Shown: positions 46,610 to 55,902, numbered from the stretch's first letter. The stretch is 64,000 bases of DNA from Planctomycetota bacterium (GCA_003670925.1 QWQG01000165.1:1-64000); one strand, 5' to 3'. Notes: generated from the letters alone by a model not told the origin. Program-made: numbers and translations.

Positions 46610-47901
46610 TGGCAGATCGTCCAACAACAGTGCGTTACCAAGTCCTTACGTGGCTCACATTGGCTGCTGCGGTGTCTTACCTTTGCCGAAATGCAGTCAG
46701 CGTGGCAGAAAGCACGGTTCGCAGTGAACTGGGTCTGACACTCGCACAGTCTGGCTGGTTCATGGGCGCATTTTTCTGGACCTACGCCGTCTTTCAGGTT
46801 CCGTGCGGATGGTTTGCCGAACGTGTCGGGACGCGAATCGCACTGAGTATCTTTGCTGTCGGTTGGTCCGTGGCCACGTTTGGCATCGGAGTCGCGCCGA
46901 TGTTCTGGCTGCTGATCGTCGCTCAGTTGATCATGGGCGTTGCGCAGGCCGGAGTATTCCCGGCGGCGTGCAATTCCATCGGCCAGTGGATGCCGCTGGC
47001 GCAGCGAACTTTGGGTTGCGGCGTATTCACCGCAGGCATGCAGATTGGTGCGATCATCGCCAGTTGGAGTGTCGGAGTATTGATACTTGAGTTCGACTGG
47101 CGTTGGATCTTTGTGGCCTTTTCCATGCCCGGAATTTTGTGGGCGTTAGGTTTCGTCTCTTGGTTTCGCGAGCGGCCAGAGCTGACTCCCGCCGTTAATT
47201 TACAGGAACTCGAACTGATCCGTGCGGGGCGCGACACGCGCGATGTGAATGCGAATGATGTAAATCCGCCAGTCGCAGACGACGATTGGGCTGGGCTGCT
47301 GAAGATTGCGCGGCGTCCATCGATGTTATGGTTGTGCGGTCAGCAAATTTGCCGAGCCAGCGGATATATGTTTTTTGCCAGTTGGTTTCCGACGTTTCTG
47401 CAGAAGACGCGTGATGTTTCTGTCGCAGAGTCTGGTTATCTGCAAGGGCTTGTGTTTGCCGGCACTCTAACCGGCTGCATCTTTGGCGGGATCCTGACGG
47501 ATTGGATCTGGCGACGAACGGGTGGTTTGCGTCTCAGCCGCAGCGGCGTCGGAGCGGCCGCGTTAGGAGCCTGCTCAATTCTCATCCTCGCGGCTTGGTT
47601 CGTGCAGAATGCCGAGTTGGCAGTAGCATTGCTGACACTGGGCTCGTTCTTCGCTGCGTTGGCGGGACCGGCTGCGTTTGCGGCTACGATTGATATCGGA
47701 GGCTCGCGGGTTCCCCAAGTCTTTGGATTGATGAACATGGTCGGCAATTTCGCTGCCGCAGCTTGTCCAGTCGTTGTTGGCAAGTTGTTTGAGGTTACGG
47801 CCGACTGGGACTTGGTTCTACTGCTGTTCGCCGGTGTCTATTTCACGGGCGCGATCTGCTGGATATTTGTGAATCCACAACCTCACGTTTCCAGCAACTG
47901 A
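46609..47901 (+). CDS. MFS transporter, anion:cation symporter-like
   Basis: The 430-residue product is a 12-helix carrier of the sugar-acid (hexuronate/glucarate) branch. YLCRNAVSVAESTVRSELGL follows the first helix, then FFWTYAVFQVPCGWFAERVG and VGTRIALSIFAVGW carry the MFS loop. ASWFPTFLQKTRDVSVAESG lies in the second half. ATG at 46609 overlaps the stop of the DHDPS-family gene (TGATG), which implies coupling. It would import the substrate of that enzyme or an alternative sugar acid. Confidence 0.9.
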   Translation: MADRPTTVRYQVLTWLTLAAAVSYLCRNAVSVAESTVRSELGLTLAQSGWFMGAFFWTYAVFQVPCGWFAERVGTRIALSIFAVGWSVATFGIGVAPMFWLLIVAQLIMGVAQAGVFPAACNSIGQWMPLAQRTLGCGVFTAGMQIGAIIASWSVGVLILEFDWRWIFVAFSMPGILWALGFVSWFRERPELTPAVNLQELELIRAGRDTRDVNANDVNPPVADDDWAGLLKIARRPSMLWLCGQQICRASGYMFFASWFPTFLQKTRDVSVAESGYLQGLVFAGTLTGCIFGGILTDWIWRRTGGLRLSRSGVGAAALGACSILILAAWFVQNAELAVALLTLGSFFAALAGPAAFAATIDIGGSRVPQVFGLMNMVGNFAAAACPVVVGKLFEVTADWDLVLLLFAGVYFTGAICWIFVNPQPHVSSN

Positions 47902-48020
47902 TGGTTCCTGCTGCATGGTGATCGACATCACAACAAACGCGAAGAGCGCACAGCACGCCAGTTCAGTAGTTTTCGCCAACCACTTGGGATTTAATATTAC
48001 GCTAGCAGGTCATTGCTATT

Positions 48021-49721
48021 TTAGTTCTGTTCTGGCAAGGGGATCTCAAACAGTGGTGGCGCCTCATCTGCGGAAATCCGCGAGGGGATGCTGAGCGGGG
48101 ATGTGGCCGATACCTTCGTGCGAACTGCGACATCCCCGCCCCGCAGGAAGATGCCGCCCGATTTTTCAACGGCCTTTTTTCTTGCCGGATCATCCTGCTT
48201 GGCGTCTGCAGATGCTTGTTGCGTTGATGCCTGTTGCACCAGTTGCTCCAGATCATCCGAGATGGCTCGTGGACCGATGTCGTTTGCCGCCAGTTGCATT
48301 ACATCAGAAACCAGAGCCGCTTCCGGACCTGCATGGCTTGCCATGGCCAGCATCTGATCCGCAGTTTTGTTGTAGCCTCGTAGTTTTTGAAAAGTGCCAG
48401 CCAACAAAAGTCGATCTGACGATACCGGACGTTCGGCCAGCCAGTTCCAGAGTGGCCCGCCGTGCGAACGAGCGCGTTCGGGTGCTTTTTGCCCATACAG
48501 TTCTTCCGCAGTACACCATGGGCGCGAGGCATCGCTCTCCATCGTGAGTCCTGCTTTCAAGTACTTCGTGGCGTTTGGAAAATCCATCAGGGCGATTCGA
48601 ACCATCGCCATCCGCAGATAAGGAGCCCGGCGGTCCGGAGCAGTCTTTATCGCGGTGGCATAAAATACGTCCGCTGTCGTGTAGTCCGATTTGTGAAACG
48701 CATCATCGCCACTTGCCTGATATCGCAAACTGTGAATCTTTTCCGCCAGTGAGGAGATTTTCTGTTCACGTGACACCGCATTGAACTCATTTAGCACCGG
48801 GACACCATCCTCCGGAATTGGCACTTGTTGTGCCTCCGGAAGTAGAGCTGGGTTACCAATTTCCGGAGGGTGTGGGATTGGAGGCACCTCGACACCGTTG
48901 GGGTTCAAGACATGTGGATCGACAGCCGGTGTCAGGATGTCAATCAGGCGAGGATCAATTTGCATATATCCCGCAGCGGATTGCATGACGGGCTGCTGCA
49001 TGTTCAGATTCACGTTCAACATGAGCACGGTCGGAGCAATTCCAGCGGCGCCGAAGTATGGATTGAAACAGGACGCATACGAGCAATACGGCCAGCCCGA
49101 ATAGCCTCCATCGTTATTAGCCCCGAACGGCAGGAAGCCAAGATAGCCGTTGGCGATCGCGTTGCCGCCAAAGAAATTTGGACTGCAGACGCCAGTGCTG
49201 TTCCCAAACACAAACGGCGAATAGTTATTGAGCGGCGTGGGCCAGCTGCCAGGACAACCGTACCCACCTCCATAATTGAATCCACCGCCAGACACGCCAT
49301 ACGTCGTCACGCCTAGGTTGCGTGACGAGTAAGATGCGGTGCCGAAACCATTTCCGAAGGATACTCCACCTAGGGGAGCGTTTGCGTTGAAGCCACCGTA
49401 GTTGTATTGATACGCACCATTGTACGGTCCAGAGCCATTGTACATGCCATTATTGTTGTATGCTCCACCGCCGCCAAACTGGTTGATCATTCCAGATGCA
49501 CCGTAAATCACGGGGCTATTTCCCTGAAATCCCCCGACTGCATTTCCATAAGACATGCCCCCCCCGTGGTCCACGCCGCCAAATCCTGAACCGTGTGTAT
49601 GTCTGGAATGGTGCTGCGCCAGGCAGTTTGTCCCGAAACTCAGCAAACATGCGATCGAAGCAAGAGACAACGACCGCCGAAGCTGTAAAGCTTGGAAAAC
49701 ACGAGCAAAACAATCGGTCAT
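48021..49721 (-). CDS. Secreted Gly/Asn/Tyr-rich protein with TPR-like C terminus
   Basis: The 566-residue product begins with a signal peptide (SLASIACLLSFGTNCLAQ), then a region of about 200 residues extremely rich in Gly, Asn, Tyr, Phe and Ser (for example NQFGGGGAYNNNGMYNGSG). A Pro-rich segment precedes helical repeats from about 325. Those include YQASGDDAFHKSDYTTADVF and APYLRMAMVRIALMDFPNAT, a TPR pattern. The first part is probably flexible or prone to condense or adhere. The protein is likely periplasmic or on the cell surface. GAGG upstream supports the ATG at 49721. Confidence 0.82.
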   Translation of the reverse strand: MTDCFARVFQALQLRRSLSLASIACLLSFGTNCLAQHHSRHTHGSGFGGVDHGGGMSYGNAVGGFQGNSPVIYGASGMINQFGGGGAYNNNGMYNGSGPYNGAYQYNYGGFNANAPLGGVSFGNGFGTASYSSRNLGVTTYGVSGGGFNYGGGYGCPGSWPTPLNNYSPFVFGNSTGVCSPNFFGGNAIANGYLGFLPFGANNDGGYSGWPYCSYASCFNPYFGAAGIAPTVLMLNVNLNMQQPVMQSAAGYMQIDPRLIDILTPAVDPHVLNPNGVEVPPIPHPPEIGNPALLPEAQQVPIPEDGVPVLNEFNAVSREQKISSLAEKIHSLRYQASGDDAFHKSDYTTADVFYATAIKTAPDRRAPYLRMAMVRIALMDFPNATKYLKAGLTMESDASRPWCTAEELYGQKAPERARSHGGPLWNWLAERPVSSDRLLLAGTFQKLRGYNKTADQMLAMASHAGPEAALVSDVMQLAANDIGPRAISDDLEQLVQQASTQQASADAKQDDPARKKAVEKSGGIFLRGGDVAVRTKVSATSPLSIPSRISADEAPPLFEIPLPEQN

Positions 49722-50025
49722 GGGAAAGCCTCAAATCCTACATGAGCACTCTTCAAGCAGTCAAAAACAGAAGCAGTCACTCTCGAGAACACCCGCCTGC
49801 GCAATTGTCCGCTTGTTTGCCGGAGTTCGCAAGTGGCAAAAACACACTCTGCACGTGTTTTTGGCTAGCCGGCATTTTGAAACCTAGATAGCAGCTAGGA
49901 TTGACACTCTGGTGCAAATAGTCCACAGTCTCAGGCAGGTAAACCAAAATGCGGAGAGTCGTTCGCGAACTCGATTCATTTAAGGCTAGATTATGTTCAC
50001 CACATTTTTTAGGAGATGCTGTCAG
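49722..50025. promoter_or_regulatory. Divergent intergenic region with hairpin
   Basis: The region holds the promoters of the TPR protein (minus) and the metal-binding protein (plus). CAAAAACAC (49837-49845) and GTGTTTTTG (49855-49863) form a perfect nine-base dyad around ACTCTGCAC. A TTGACA at about 49900 may be a -35 element, but no clear -10 follows. Confidence 0.45.
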
Positions 50026-50634
50026 ATGATTCGATGGACAATGTTATTGATGTTAGGAATGGCGTCTGTCTGCTGCTTAGCGGCGACGATCGCCGACGAC
50101 AAAGACAAAGACAGCACTGACGAAAAGTCAGAAAAAGCCGACGATACAGATGCCAAGCCGGAAAAAGACGGCAAGAAGCCGACCGAAGACAAGTTCACTG
50201 CGAAGTGTCCTGTCTCCGGGGAAGCAGCAGTCAAAGAACAATTGACGGCGTATAAAGAGAAAGAAGTCTACTTCTGTTGTGACAAATGCAAAGCCGCTTT
50301 TGAAGCCGAACCTACAAAATTCGAAGTCAAAGCTAATCACCAGCTGGTGCAGACCAAACAGTTCAAACAGACGAAGTGCCCAATCTCTGGCGCAGATTTT
50401 GTGAAAGACCAGTCCACCAAAGTGGCTAATGTGAACGTTCGCTTCTGCTGTGAAAAATGCAAAGGTGCAGTTGATGCCGCTGAAGCTGATGCAAAACTCG
50501 AAATGATCTTTGCAGAAAAGGCATTCAAGACCGCCTTTGTTGCAGCCAAAGTGAAGTCGGCAGACGGTGACGCGAAAGGCAAGCCAAAAGCCGACAAGGC
50601 TGAAAAGAAAGCCGACAAGGTAAAGGCTGAGTAG
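50026..50634 (+). CDS. Secreted protein with two CPxSG/CCxxC metal-binding modules
   Basis: The 202-residue product starts at the ATG at 50026, which has AGGAG nine bases upstream, and has a signal peptide (MLLMLGMASVCCLAAT). After an acidic/Lys linker come two copies of a YHS/TRASH-like module. In each, CPVSG or CPISG is followed 30 to 35 residues later by YFCCDKCKAAFE or RFCCEKCKGAVD. Each module supplies three or four Cys for a metal such as copper or iron. The C terminus is Lys/Ala-rich. The protein is probably a periplasmic metal-binding or metal-sensing protein. A strong terminator follows. Confidence 0.85.
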   Translation: MIRWTMLLMLGMASVCCLAATIADDKDKDSTDEKSEKADDTDAKPEKDGKKPTEDKFTAKCPVSGEAAVKEQLTAYKEKEVYFCCDKCKAAFEAEPTKFEVKANHQLVQTKQFKQTKCPISGADFVKDQSTKVANVNVRFCCEKCKGAVDAAEADAKLEMIFAEKAFKTAFVAAKVKSADGDAKGKPKADKAEKKADKVKAE

Positions 50635-50681
50635 CAGCTCGCAACTGCAGTGAGATTTGCAGTACACCTCGACACTCAAAG

Positions 50682-50711
50682 ACAGCAGCCTGTTCCTCAG
50701 GCTGCTGTTTT
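50682..50711 (+). terminator. Strong terminator
   Basis: ACAGCAGCCTG (50682-50692) pairs perfectly with CAGGCTGCTGT (50698-50708) around TTCCT, and the T-run overlaps the end of the stem. It ends the transcript of the twin metal-binding protein. Confidence 0.9.
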
Positions 50712-50837
50712 CAATTACAGCGACAAGTTGGCAAGTTCCCGGCATCTAGCTTGCAGCGCCCGCTGCCGTTAAGATCAAGGCTTCTACGGGATTCGCTGAG
50801 CAGCAAATTTGACTGGATATCAAGTCGGGAATGAACC

Positions 50838-52523
50838 ATGATTTTTGAGTGCCATAATTCATTTTTCTTCAGCGTGGTGGCGGTGTTCGGGGTGCTAGTC
50901 GCCGTTGTTGCATCATCGTCTGCGTTTGCTCAGTCGCCCGACGGTGACGCGTCGTACGTGCTCGGGCCAGATTCAGAACGTCAGGCCGATGTGCCTCAGG
51001 GCGTCGTAACGAAACATGCATGGGTGAGCTCCATTTTTGCTGGCACCAAGCGTGAATACTTCGTCTACATTCCCGCGCAATACGACGGGATTCAACCTGC
51101 CTGCCTGATGGTGTTTCAGGATGGACACGCATACGTCGATGACACCGGGCAGTTTCGCGTCCCGATCGTGTTTGACAATTTAATTCATCGCGGCGAAATG
51201 CCCGTGACGATCGGATTGTTCATCAATCCTGGACACAATGGTGAAGTCCTTCCTGAAAATCCTTGGCGACCAGATAATCGCAGTTTCGAATACGACACGC
51301 TCAGCGATCAGTATGCACGCTTCGTGGCAGATGAACTATTGCCCCATGTTGTCGCCACACAGCAACTCAAGATCTCAGCCGACCCAGATGATCGCGCGAT
51401 AGCCGGAATTTCCAGCGGCGGAATCTGTGCCTTCACCGCTGCATGGGAGCATCCTGAATGGTTCAGTAAAGTTTTGAGTCATGTCGGCAGTTTTACGAAC
51501 ATTCGTAGCGGTCATAATTACGAAGCCCTCATTCGGAAAACTGAACGCAAACCGATTCGCGTCTTTCTGCAGGACGGTGAGAATGATCTGGATAACGAAC
51601 ATGGGAACTGGTGGCTGGCCAATCTGCAGATGGCAAAGGCCCTCAAATTCAAAGCCTATGACTCCAAGTTTGTCGGTGGTACCGGTGGACACAACGGAAA
51701 GCACGGTGGAGTCATTCTTCCGGAATCACTGATTTGGCTGTGGCGCGATCATGTGGTTGGCAACGCTGTGACAGCGGCATCAGGAGATGTCGATCCCACC
51801 CATGTTTACGTAGACAAATCCATTCAATTTACCGGCGGCGAATACACGGACGAAGAGTTTCACTACCGGCTGATGAAGCCTGTCACCGTCGATCCTGAGA
51901 TGACATATCCGTTGGTCGTGTTTTTGCACGGCGCCGGAGAGCGTGGCAACGACAATCAGAAGCAGTTGGCCTATTTCCCGACACAAATGGCCCAGCCGCG
52001 TTACCGCGAACGCTTCCCCTGTTTTGTCCTTGCTCCCCAGTGTCGCGACGATCATAAGTGGATGAATTCTGACTGGGCAGTGCCAAGCGATCCGATAATG
52101 CAGGAAACTCCTAGCGAACAAATGCAGACGGTGATGCAGATGATTCAAGTGACGCTGAAAGACGAAGCGATTGATCCCAATCGGGTGTATCTGACAGGTC
52201 TTTCCATGGGCGGATTTGGATCGTTCGATCTCGGGATTCGCCATCCGGACTGGTTTGCCGCAATCGCTCCGATTTGCGGTGCTGCCGATCCGACAAAATT
52301 GAGCGTGCTCAAAGAACAGCCGTTGTGGATTGTGCATGGCGGCAGTGACAGTGTCGTGTTACCCGATCGCAGCCGCAGCGCGGTAAAAGCCTTGTCAGAC
52401 GCGGGCGGGTCTCCGCGCTACATGGAACTCCCAGGTGTCGGCCACAATTCTTGGGCCCCTGCCTATACCGACAACGATGGACTTGTCCCGTGGCTCTTTC
52501 GCCAACGCCGCACGGCAAAGTAA
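50838..52523 (+). CDS. Two-domain secreted alpha/beta hydrolase
   Basis: The 561-residue product has a signal peptide (VVAVFGVLVAVVASSSAFA) and two hydrolase domains. The first (about 55-310) resembles the esterase-D/enterobactin-esterase family. It has nucleophile Ser192 in AGISSGG, DGENDLD as a possible acid region, and HNGKHGG as the His region. The second (about 335-555) resembles phospholipase/PHB-depolymerase-type peptidases. It has the oxyanion motif FLHGAGERG, nucleophile Ser456 in GLSMGG, VHGGSDSVV carrying Asp and GHNSW carrying His. Both triads look intact. It may remove ester groups from polysaccharides in the periplasm. Confidence 0.85.
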   Translation: MIFECHNSFFFSVVAVFGVLVAVVASSSAFAQSPDGDASYVLGPDSERQADVPQGVVTKHAWVSSIFAGTKREYFVYIPAQYDGIQPACLMVFQDGHAYVDDTGQFRVPIVFDNLIHRGEMPVTIGLFINPGHNGEVLPENPWRPDNRSFEYDTLSDQYARFVADELLPHVVATQQLKISADPDDRAIAGISSGGICAFTAAWEHPEWFSKVLSHVGSFTNIRSGHNYEALIRKTERKPIRVFLQDGENDLDNEHGNWWLANLQMAKALKFKAYDSKFVGGTGGHNGKHGGVILPESLIWLWRDHVVGNAVTAASGDVDPTHVYVDKSIQFTGGEYTDEEFHYRLMKPVTVDPEMTYPLVVFLHGAGERGNDNQKQLAYFPTQMAQPRYRERFPCFVLAPQCRDDHKWMNSDWAVPSDPIMQETPSEQMQTVMQMIQVTLKDEAIDPNRVYLTGLSMGGFGSFDLGIRHPDWFAAIAPICGAADPTKLSVLKEQPLWIVHGGSDSVVLPDRSRSAVKALSDAGGSPRYMELPGVGHNSWAPAYTDNDGLVPWLFRQRRTAK

Positions 52524-52586
52524 TTTAACTCTCTAAGCTTAGACAGCGTTGTCGTTATCTTATGCCGACTTGCTCCACTCCAAGGC

Positions 52587-53492
52587 TTATCCGGACGACG
52601 GCAACAGTTGTTCAATTCTTCTGATTGCGTCGCGTACATCGTCGTTCCGCTGATCCCCGCCCGTGCGTTCGACACAGACCCACGTCTGCAGGTTTGCTTC
52701 GACAAGCGTCGGCAGGAGCTCAGTCCAGTCCACAGTACCGTCGCCAAACGGGACTTCAATGCCGCCTCCATCGACGTCTTTTTGAGCATCGCGAAGCCGT
52801 ACATAGCCTACGTTTTGATAGAGGTCGCGGAAGACACGAACTGGAGAGCTGCCGGTCATCGCACAGGAGGCCGAGTCGAACACAATTCCAACCGATCCGG
52901 CGGTAATCCGACTTAACAACTGCTGGATTCGCGGCAGTTCAAAACTGGAAAACTGCAGTTGCAGCAAGGCCCCGTAGCGGCCGCCAAAACTGGAGAGGTC
53001 ATTCAGAATATCGCAGAGCAGTTGAAACTTTTGAGCGTCAGTCGTGGCCGCAGACTGCAATGTCGACACTGCCGGTGCAAACGAGAATGGGTTTCGCAAT
53101 GAATCGACGTTGGTATCTGTGGGCGCACCAAGCTTTGTGACAGGAGTTGCAGAACCCGGATCCGGAATCCGACCGATACGAACCAGCAGTTCCGATGTGC
53201 CTAGTTTTCGCACAAGGGTCAGCGCTGCACGTATGCCATCCAGCCGCTGTTCCAAATGTTGCTCGTCGTAGATCGCATGCCGTGAAGAATACATGAGCCC
53301 GGCGACGCTGAGTTGATGCTCTGCGACGTAATGTTTTAACTGCCGCAAAGCCGTGTCTGAAAAATCTTCCGCTCTAACTTCAGTCCGCGCGTTGAGTCTC
53401 AGTCCCTGAATCTTGTTCTTGGCCGCCTGCTCGATGGCCTGCCGTAGGGGATTTCCAAAATCTTCTGTGGCTACTGCCAATCGAAGCGTCAT
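52587..53492 (-). CDS. Sugar phosphate isomerase/epimerase family protein
   Basis: The 301-residue product starts at ATG 53492 with GGGAGA upstream; the TTG at 53510 is less likely. The AP-endonuclease-2-like TIM barrel is visible in LAVATEDFGNPLRQAIEQAA, AGLMYSSRHAIYDEQHLEQR, VGIVFDSASCAM and YVRLRDAQKDVDGGGIEVPF. VPFGDGTVDWTELLPTLVEA with the terminal CVERTGG is the usual end. Some metal ligands are altered: the second strand has no clear Glu and the DSAS replaces DPGN. Enzymatic activity is therefore uncertain. Confidence 0.78.
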   Translation of the reverse strand: MTLRLAVATEDFGNPLRQAIEQAAKNKIQGLRLNARTEVRAEDFSDTALRQLKHYVAEHQLSVAGLMYSSRHAIYDEQHLEQRLDGIRAALTLVRKLGTSELLVRIGRIPDPGSATPVTKLGAPTDTNVDSLRNPFSFAPAVSTLQSAATTDAQKFQLLCDILNDLSSFGGRYGALLQLQFSSFELPRIQQLLSRITAGSVGIVFDSASCAMTGSSPVRVFRDLYQNVGYVRLRDAQKDVDGGGIEVPFGDGTVDWTELLPTLVEANLQTWVCVERTGGDQRNDDVRDAIRRIEQLLPSSG

Positions 53493-53689
53493 TCGAAATT
53501 TGTCTCCCAACCAAGCGCTTAATACTGTGGATTCAATTGAAGCGGCCGCTCAGAGTTGCGTAGTCACTTCCGGTGGTCACCCCGAAAATACAGGCACGCA
53601 GCGCTCACGCTGCATGTGTTCAAATTTGAGTCTCGACGAATCCGGGCACGACTCAATCGTTATTTCGTGGAGTATAAAAACACTCGTCA

Positions 53690-55015
53690 TCACTTTGCCA
53701 GATTGACCCGCACCAGTTCCTTATCGTTCCTGGCAAACACACTCTTCATCGCAAATGCAGGATGTGACCAGATCGTCATGCGGCGTTGTACGGGGCGAGT
53801 CGGCTCAATCAGCTTGGCCCGACTGATTTCTTGGTAGCCCGACTCTGACAGATTCGCAATAATCAAATCCCCCTGTTCGTTGTGCAGGAAATAGCGGTCA
53901 CCCTGCGGCACGATAAACGCATTCCACCAACGTCCGTCCCCAGTCGCCTCCCGCGTTTCCCAAACACGTTCTCCAGTTTCTGTCTTCAAGCATCGCAATT
54001 GGCCGTAACTACAGATCCCAAAGATATTGTCTTGTGTCACAACCGGCGTGGGCATGATGGAATGCAATTTGTCAGTTTGCTGTTCATTGACCCCATTGCC
54101 TTTCCATAAAATCTCAGCATGGTTCGCACTCACTTTCAGCATCGTCGGCCCTTCATAGAACGATGTGAGGAAGAGGCGATCATCAAGTTTTCGTGGCATA
54201 GGAACGCAAAGCCCTGCCTTGATCTCCCATGGGACTTCCCACAACACTGTTCCGGTTTCGGGATCAAGCGACGATACGGCTGATGGATGCCAGATAATTA
54301 ATTGTCGTCGTCCAGCAAATTCATAGATGACAGGCGGGCAATAGCCGACTCCGGCGTCATTGAGTGATCGCCACATTTCTTTGCCTGTCACCTTGTCGAA
54401 ACAGACCACGAGCCCATTCTCTTTGCCGCCGACGATTGTAATTAGCTTCGCTCCATCGACCAGAGGGGCCGCGGCCATGCCCCATGTTGGAATCTCCGTA
54501 CCAAAATCTTGCTCAAATGATTTCTGCCAAAGAATGGAACCATCTTTCACATTAAGGCAAAACATATCGCCTTGAGCGCCGATGAAATAAGCTCTGTTTT
54601 CATCAATCACAGGTGTCGCGCGAGGCCCGTGGGAATAGCCAATCGTGTATCGCACATAGTATTCATGCTTCCATAACGTTGCGCCGGTCTCCGCATCAAA
54701 GCAATGCAAACGTTCCAGTTCGCCGTCCGCAATGCGATCACTCAGAAAGACGCGTCCCTCCGCCACCGCTGGTCCAGAATATCCTTCGGCGACTGCGACT
54801 GACCAAACCCGCGGCAGCAATCCGTCAGTCGGAAGCTTGTCCACAATTCCTACTTCATGCCAGACACAGTCTCGCTCCGGGCCACCCCACTGCGGCCAGT
54901 CATCGGCAATGCTGCTTACGTTGAGCACAACCATCGCCGCAAATAGCCCAGCCGCCACCTGACAATACGAGGCGGCCCAATTCAGGACCCGTGGAATTTT
55001 TGACATGAAATTCAT
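53690..55015 (-). CDS. PQQ-type beta-propeller repeat protein
   Basis: The 441-residue product has a signal peptide (VAAGLFAAMVVLNVSSIA) followed by DDWPQWGGPERDCVWHEVG, the common opening of planctomycete PQQ-like proteins. Repeats include LHCFDAETGATLWKHEYYV, MFCLNVKDGSILWQKSFEQ and VVCFDKVTGKEMWRSLND. It is predicted to be an eight-bladed periplasmic propeller. No catalytic Asp or Cys pair of PQQ dehydrogenases is evident. An ATG three codons in (55006) is an equally good start. It is five bases downstream of the FHA gene and so is probably co-transcribed with it. Confidence 0.88.
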   Translation of the reverse strand: MNFMSKIPRVLNWAASYCQVAAGLFAAMVVLNVSSIADDWPQWGGPERDCVWHEVGIVDKLPTDGLLPRVWSVAVAEGYSGPAVAEGRVFLSDRIADGELERLHCFDAETGATLWKHEYYVRYTIGYSHGPRATPVIDENRAYFIGAQGDMFCLNVKDGSILWQKSFEQDFGTEIPTWGMAAAPLVDGAKLITIVGGKENGLVVCFDKVTGKEMWRSLNDAGVGYCPPVIYEFAGRRQLIIWHPSAVSSLDPETGTVLWEVPWEIKAGLCVPMPRKLDDRLFLTSFYEGPTMLKVSANHAEILWKGNGVNEQQTDKLHSIMPTPVVTQDNIFGICSYGQLRCLKTETGERVWETREATGDGRWWNAFIVPQGDRYFLHNEQGDLIIANLSESGYQEISRAKLIEPTRPVQRRMTIWSHPAFAMKSVFARNDKELVRVNLAK

Positions 55016-55020
55016 TTCGT

Positions 55021-55461
55021 TTAATCGGGTATCAGCAGGTCAGAATCACGCAAGAAACGCACATCGCTGTGGCTTTGTTCAAGGCTAAAGGTTGGTGCCT
55101 GTTTGAGCCCGTTGGCTTCAATGATGGGAACCACTTCGGTCGCACCATTCTGCGTAACACGGACGGAACCTAGATCGGGACCCAGATGCACTCGAAAAAT
55201 GATCCCGGAAAATGACAACTGATCACCCGGTAGAAGCGCTCCGCGAATAACTCGCTGTCCATTGACGCGTGTCCCGTTGGTGCTAGCAAGGTCGCGCAAG
55301 TAAAGCAGTCCATCCGTTTTAACCAGAACGCAGTGCTGCTTGGAAATGCTGGTATGATCAATCACCAGATCGCAGAGTTTAGAGCTGCGTCCGACAATTG
55401 TAACGGCATTCTGCAGCGTAACCGGCGGTCCACCGCGTTGCGGAATCAACTGAGCCAACAT
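55021..55461 (-). CDS. FHA-domain protein
   Basis: The 146-residue product is essentially a single forkhead-associated domain. The phosphothreonine-binding residues are all present: GRSSKLCDLVI (Gly-Arg and Ser), HTSISKQHCVL (Ser and His) and ASTNGTRVNG (Thr-Asn-Gly). LLPGDQLSFSGIIFRVHLG ends the domain. The last 35 residues are low in conserved features. The ATG at 55461 lies about nine bases after AGGA. It is encoded directly upstream of a secreted PQQ propeller. FHA domains read Ser/Thr kinase signals in the cytoplasm; no kinase gene is in this window. Confidence 0.9.
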   Translation of the reverse strand: MLAQLIPQRGGPPVTLQNAVTIVGRSSKLCDLVIDHTSISKQHCVLVKTDGLLYLRDLASTNGTRVNGQRVIRGALLPGDQLSFSGIIFRVHLGPDLGSVRVTQNGATEVVPIIEANGLKQAPTFSLEQSHSDVRFLRDSDLLIPD

Positions 55462-55902
55462 TGTGGCGAATCCTGCGAACAATGAAACGATAGACCGAAG
55501 CAGTCTCTTGTTACGCCAGTCTGTGGTTCCACGCCAAGACTTTCAACCTTATTTTATCTGGATTCCTCATCGTTTCGACACTTTCAACCACTTCAATAGA
55601 GGCGCCAGCCTGTTCATCGTAAAAGTCGCCTCGTCAAGTGACTGCTGGCGCAGCGCACAGCAGGTCGGAGCGTATGCTGCGTAAAAAAAGTATCGATTCC
55701 GCCAGTCGGGAACCCTTTCCCTAGGCTCGTAGGTTCATTAGACTCCGCAGTCACAGGCAGCTTACCGAATCTTCGTGAGGTGCCATGGATACGTAATCGG
55801 AATCCGATCGAATCTTATTCGACGTTTGTTCCAAATTGCGTATTCTGCAGCAATTAGGATGCGACTGGCGGCTGTTTGGGATGTCGGAAGGGAGTCTGAT
55901 TG
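55462..55902. promoter_or_regulatory. Divergent intergenic region upstream of the SbcD-like gene
   Basis: No gene is visible. A short dyad, ATCGGA-A-TCCGAT at about 55797-55809, could be an operator. This region should contain the promoters of the FHA operon (minus) and the SbcD/SbcC-like pair (plus). Confidence 0.4.

Noticed and set aside
50128-50745. 205-codon antisense frame over the twin metal-binding gene
   Set aside because: Cys/Phe-rich composition is the complement of Lys/Glu-rich codons in the real gene.
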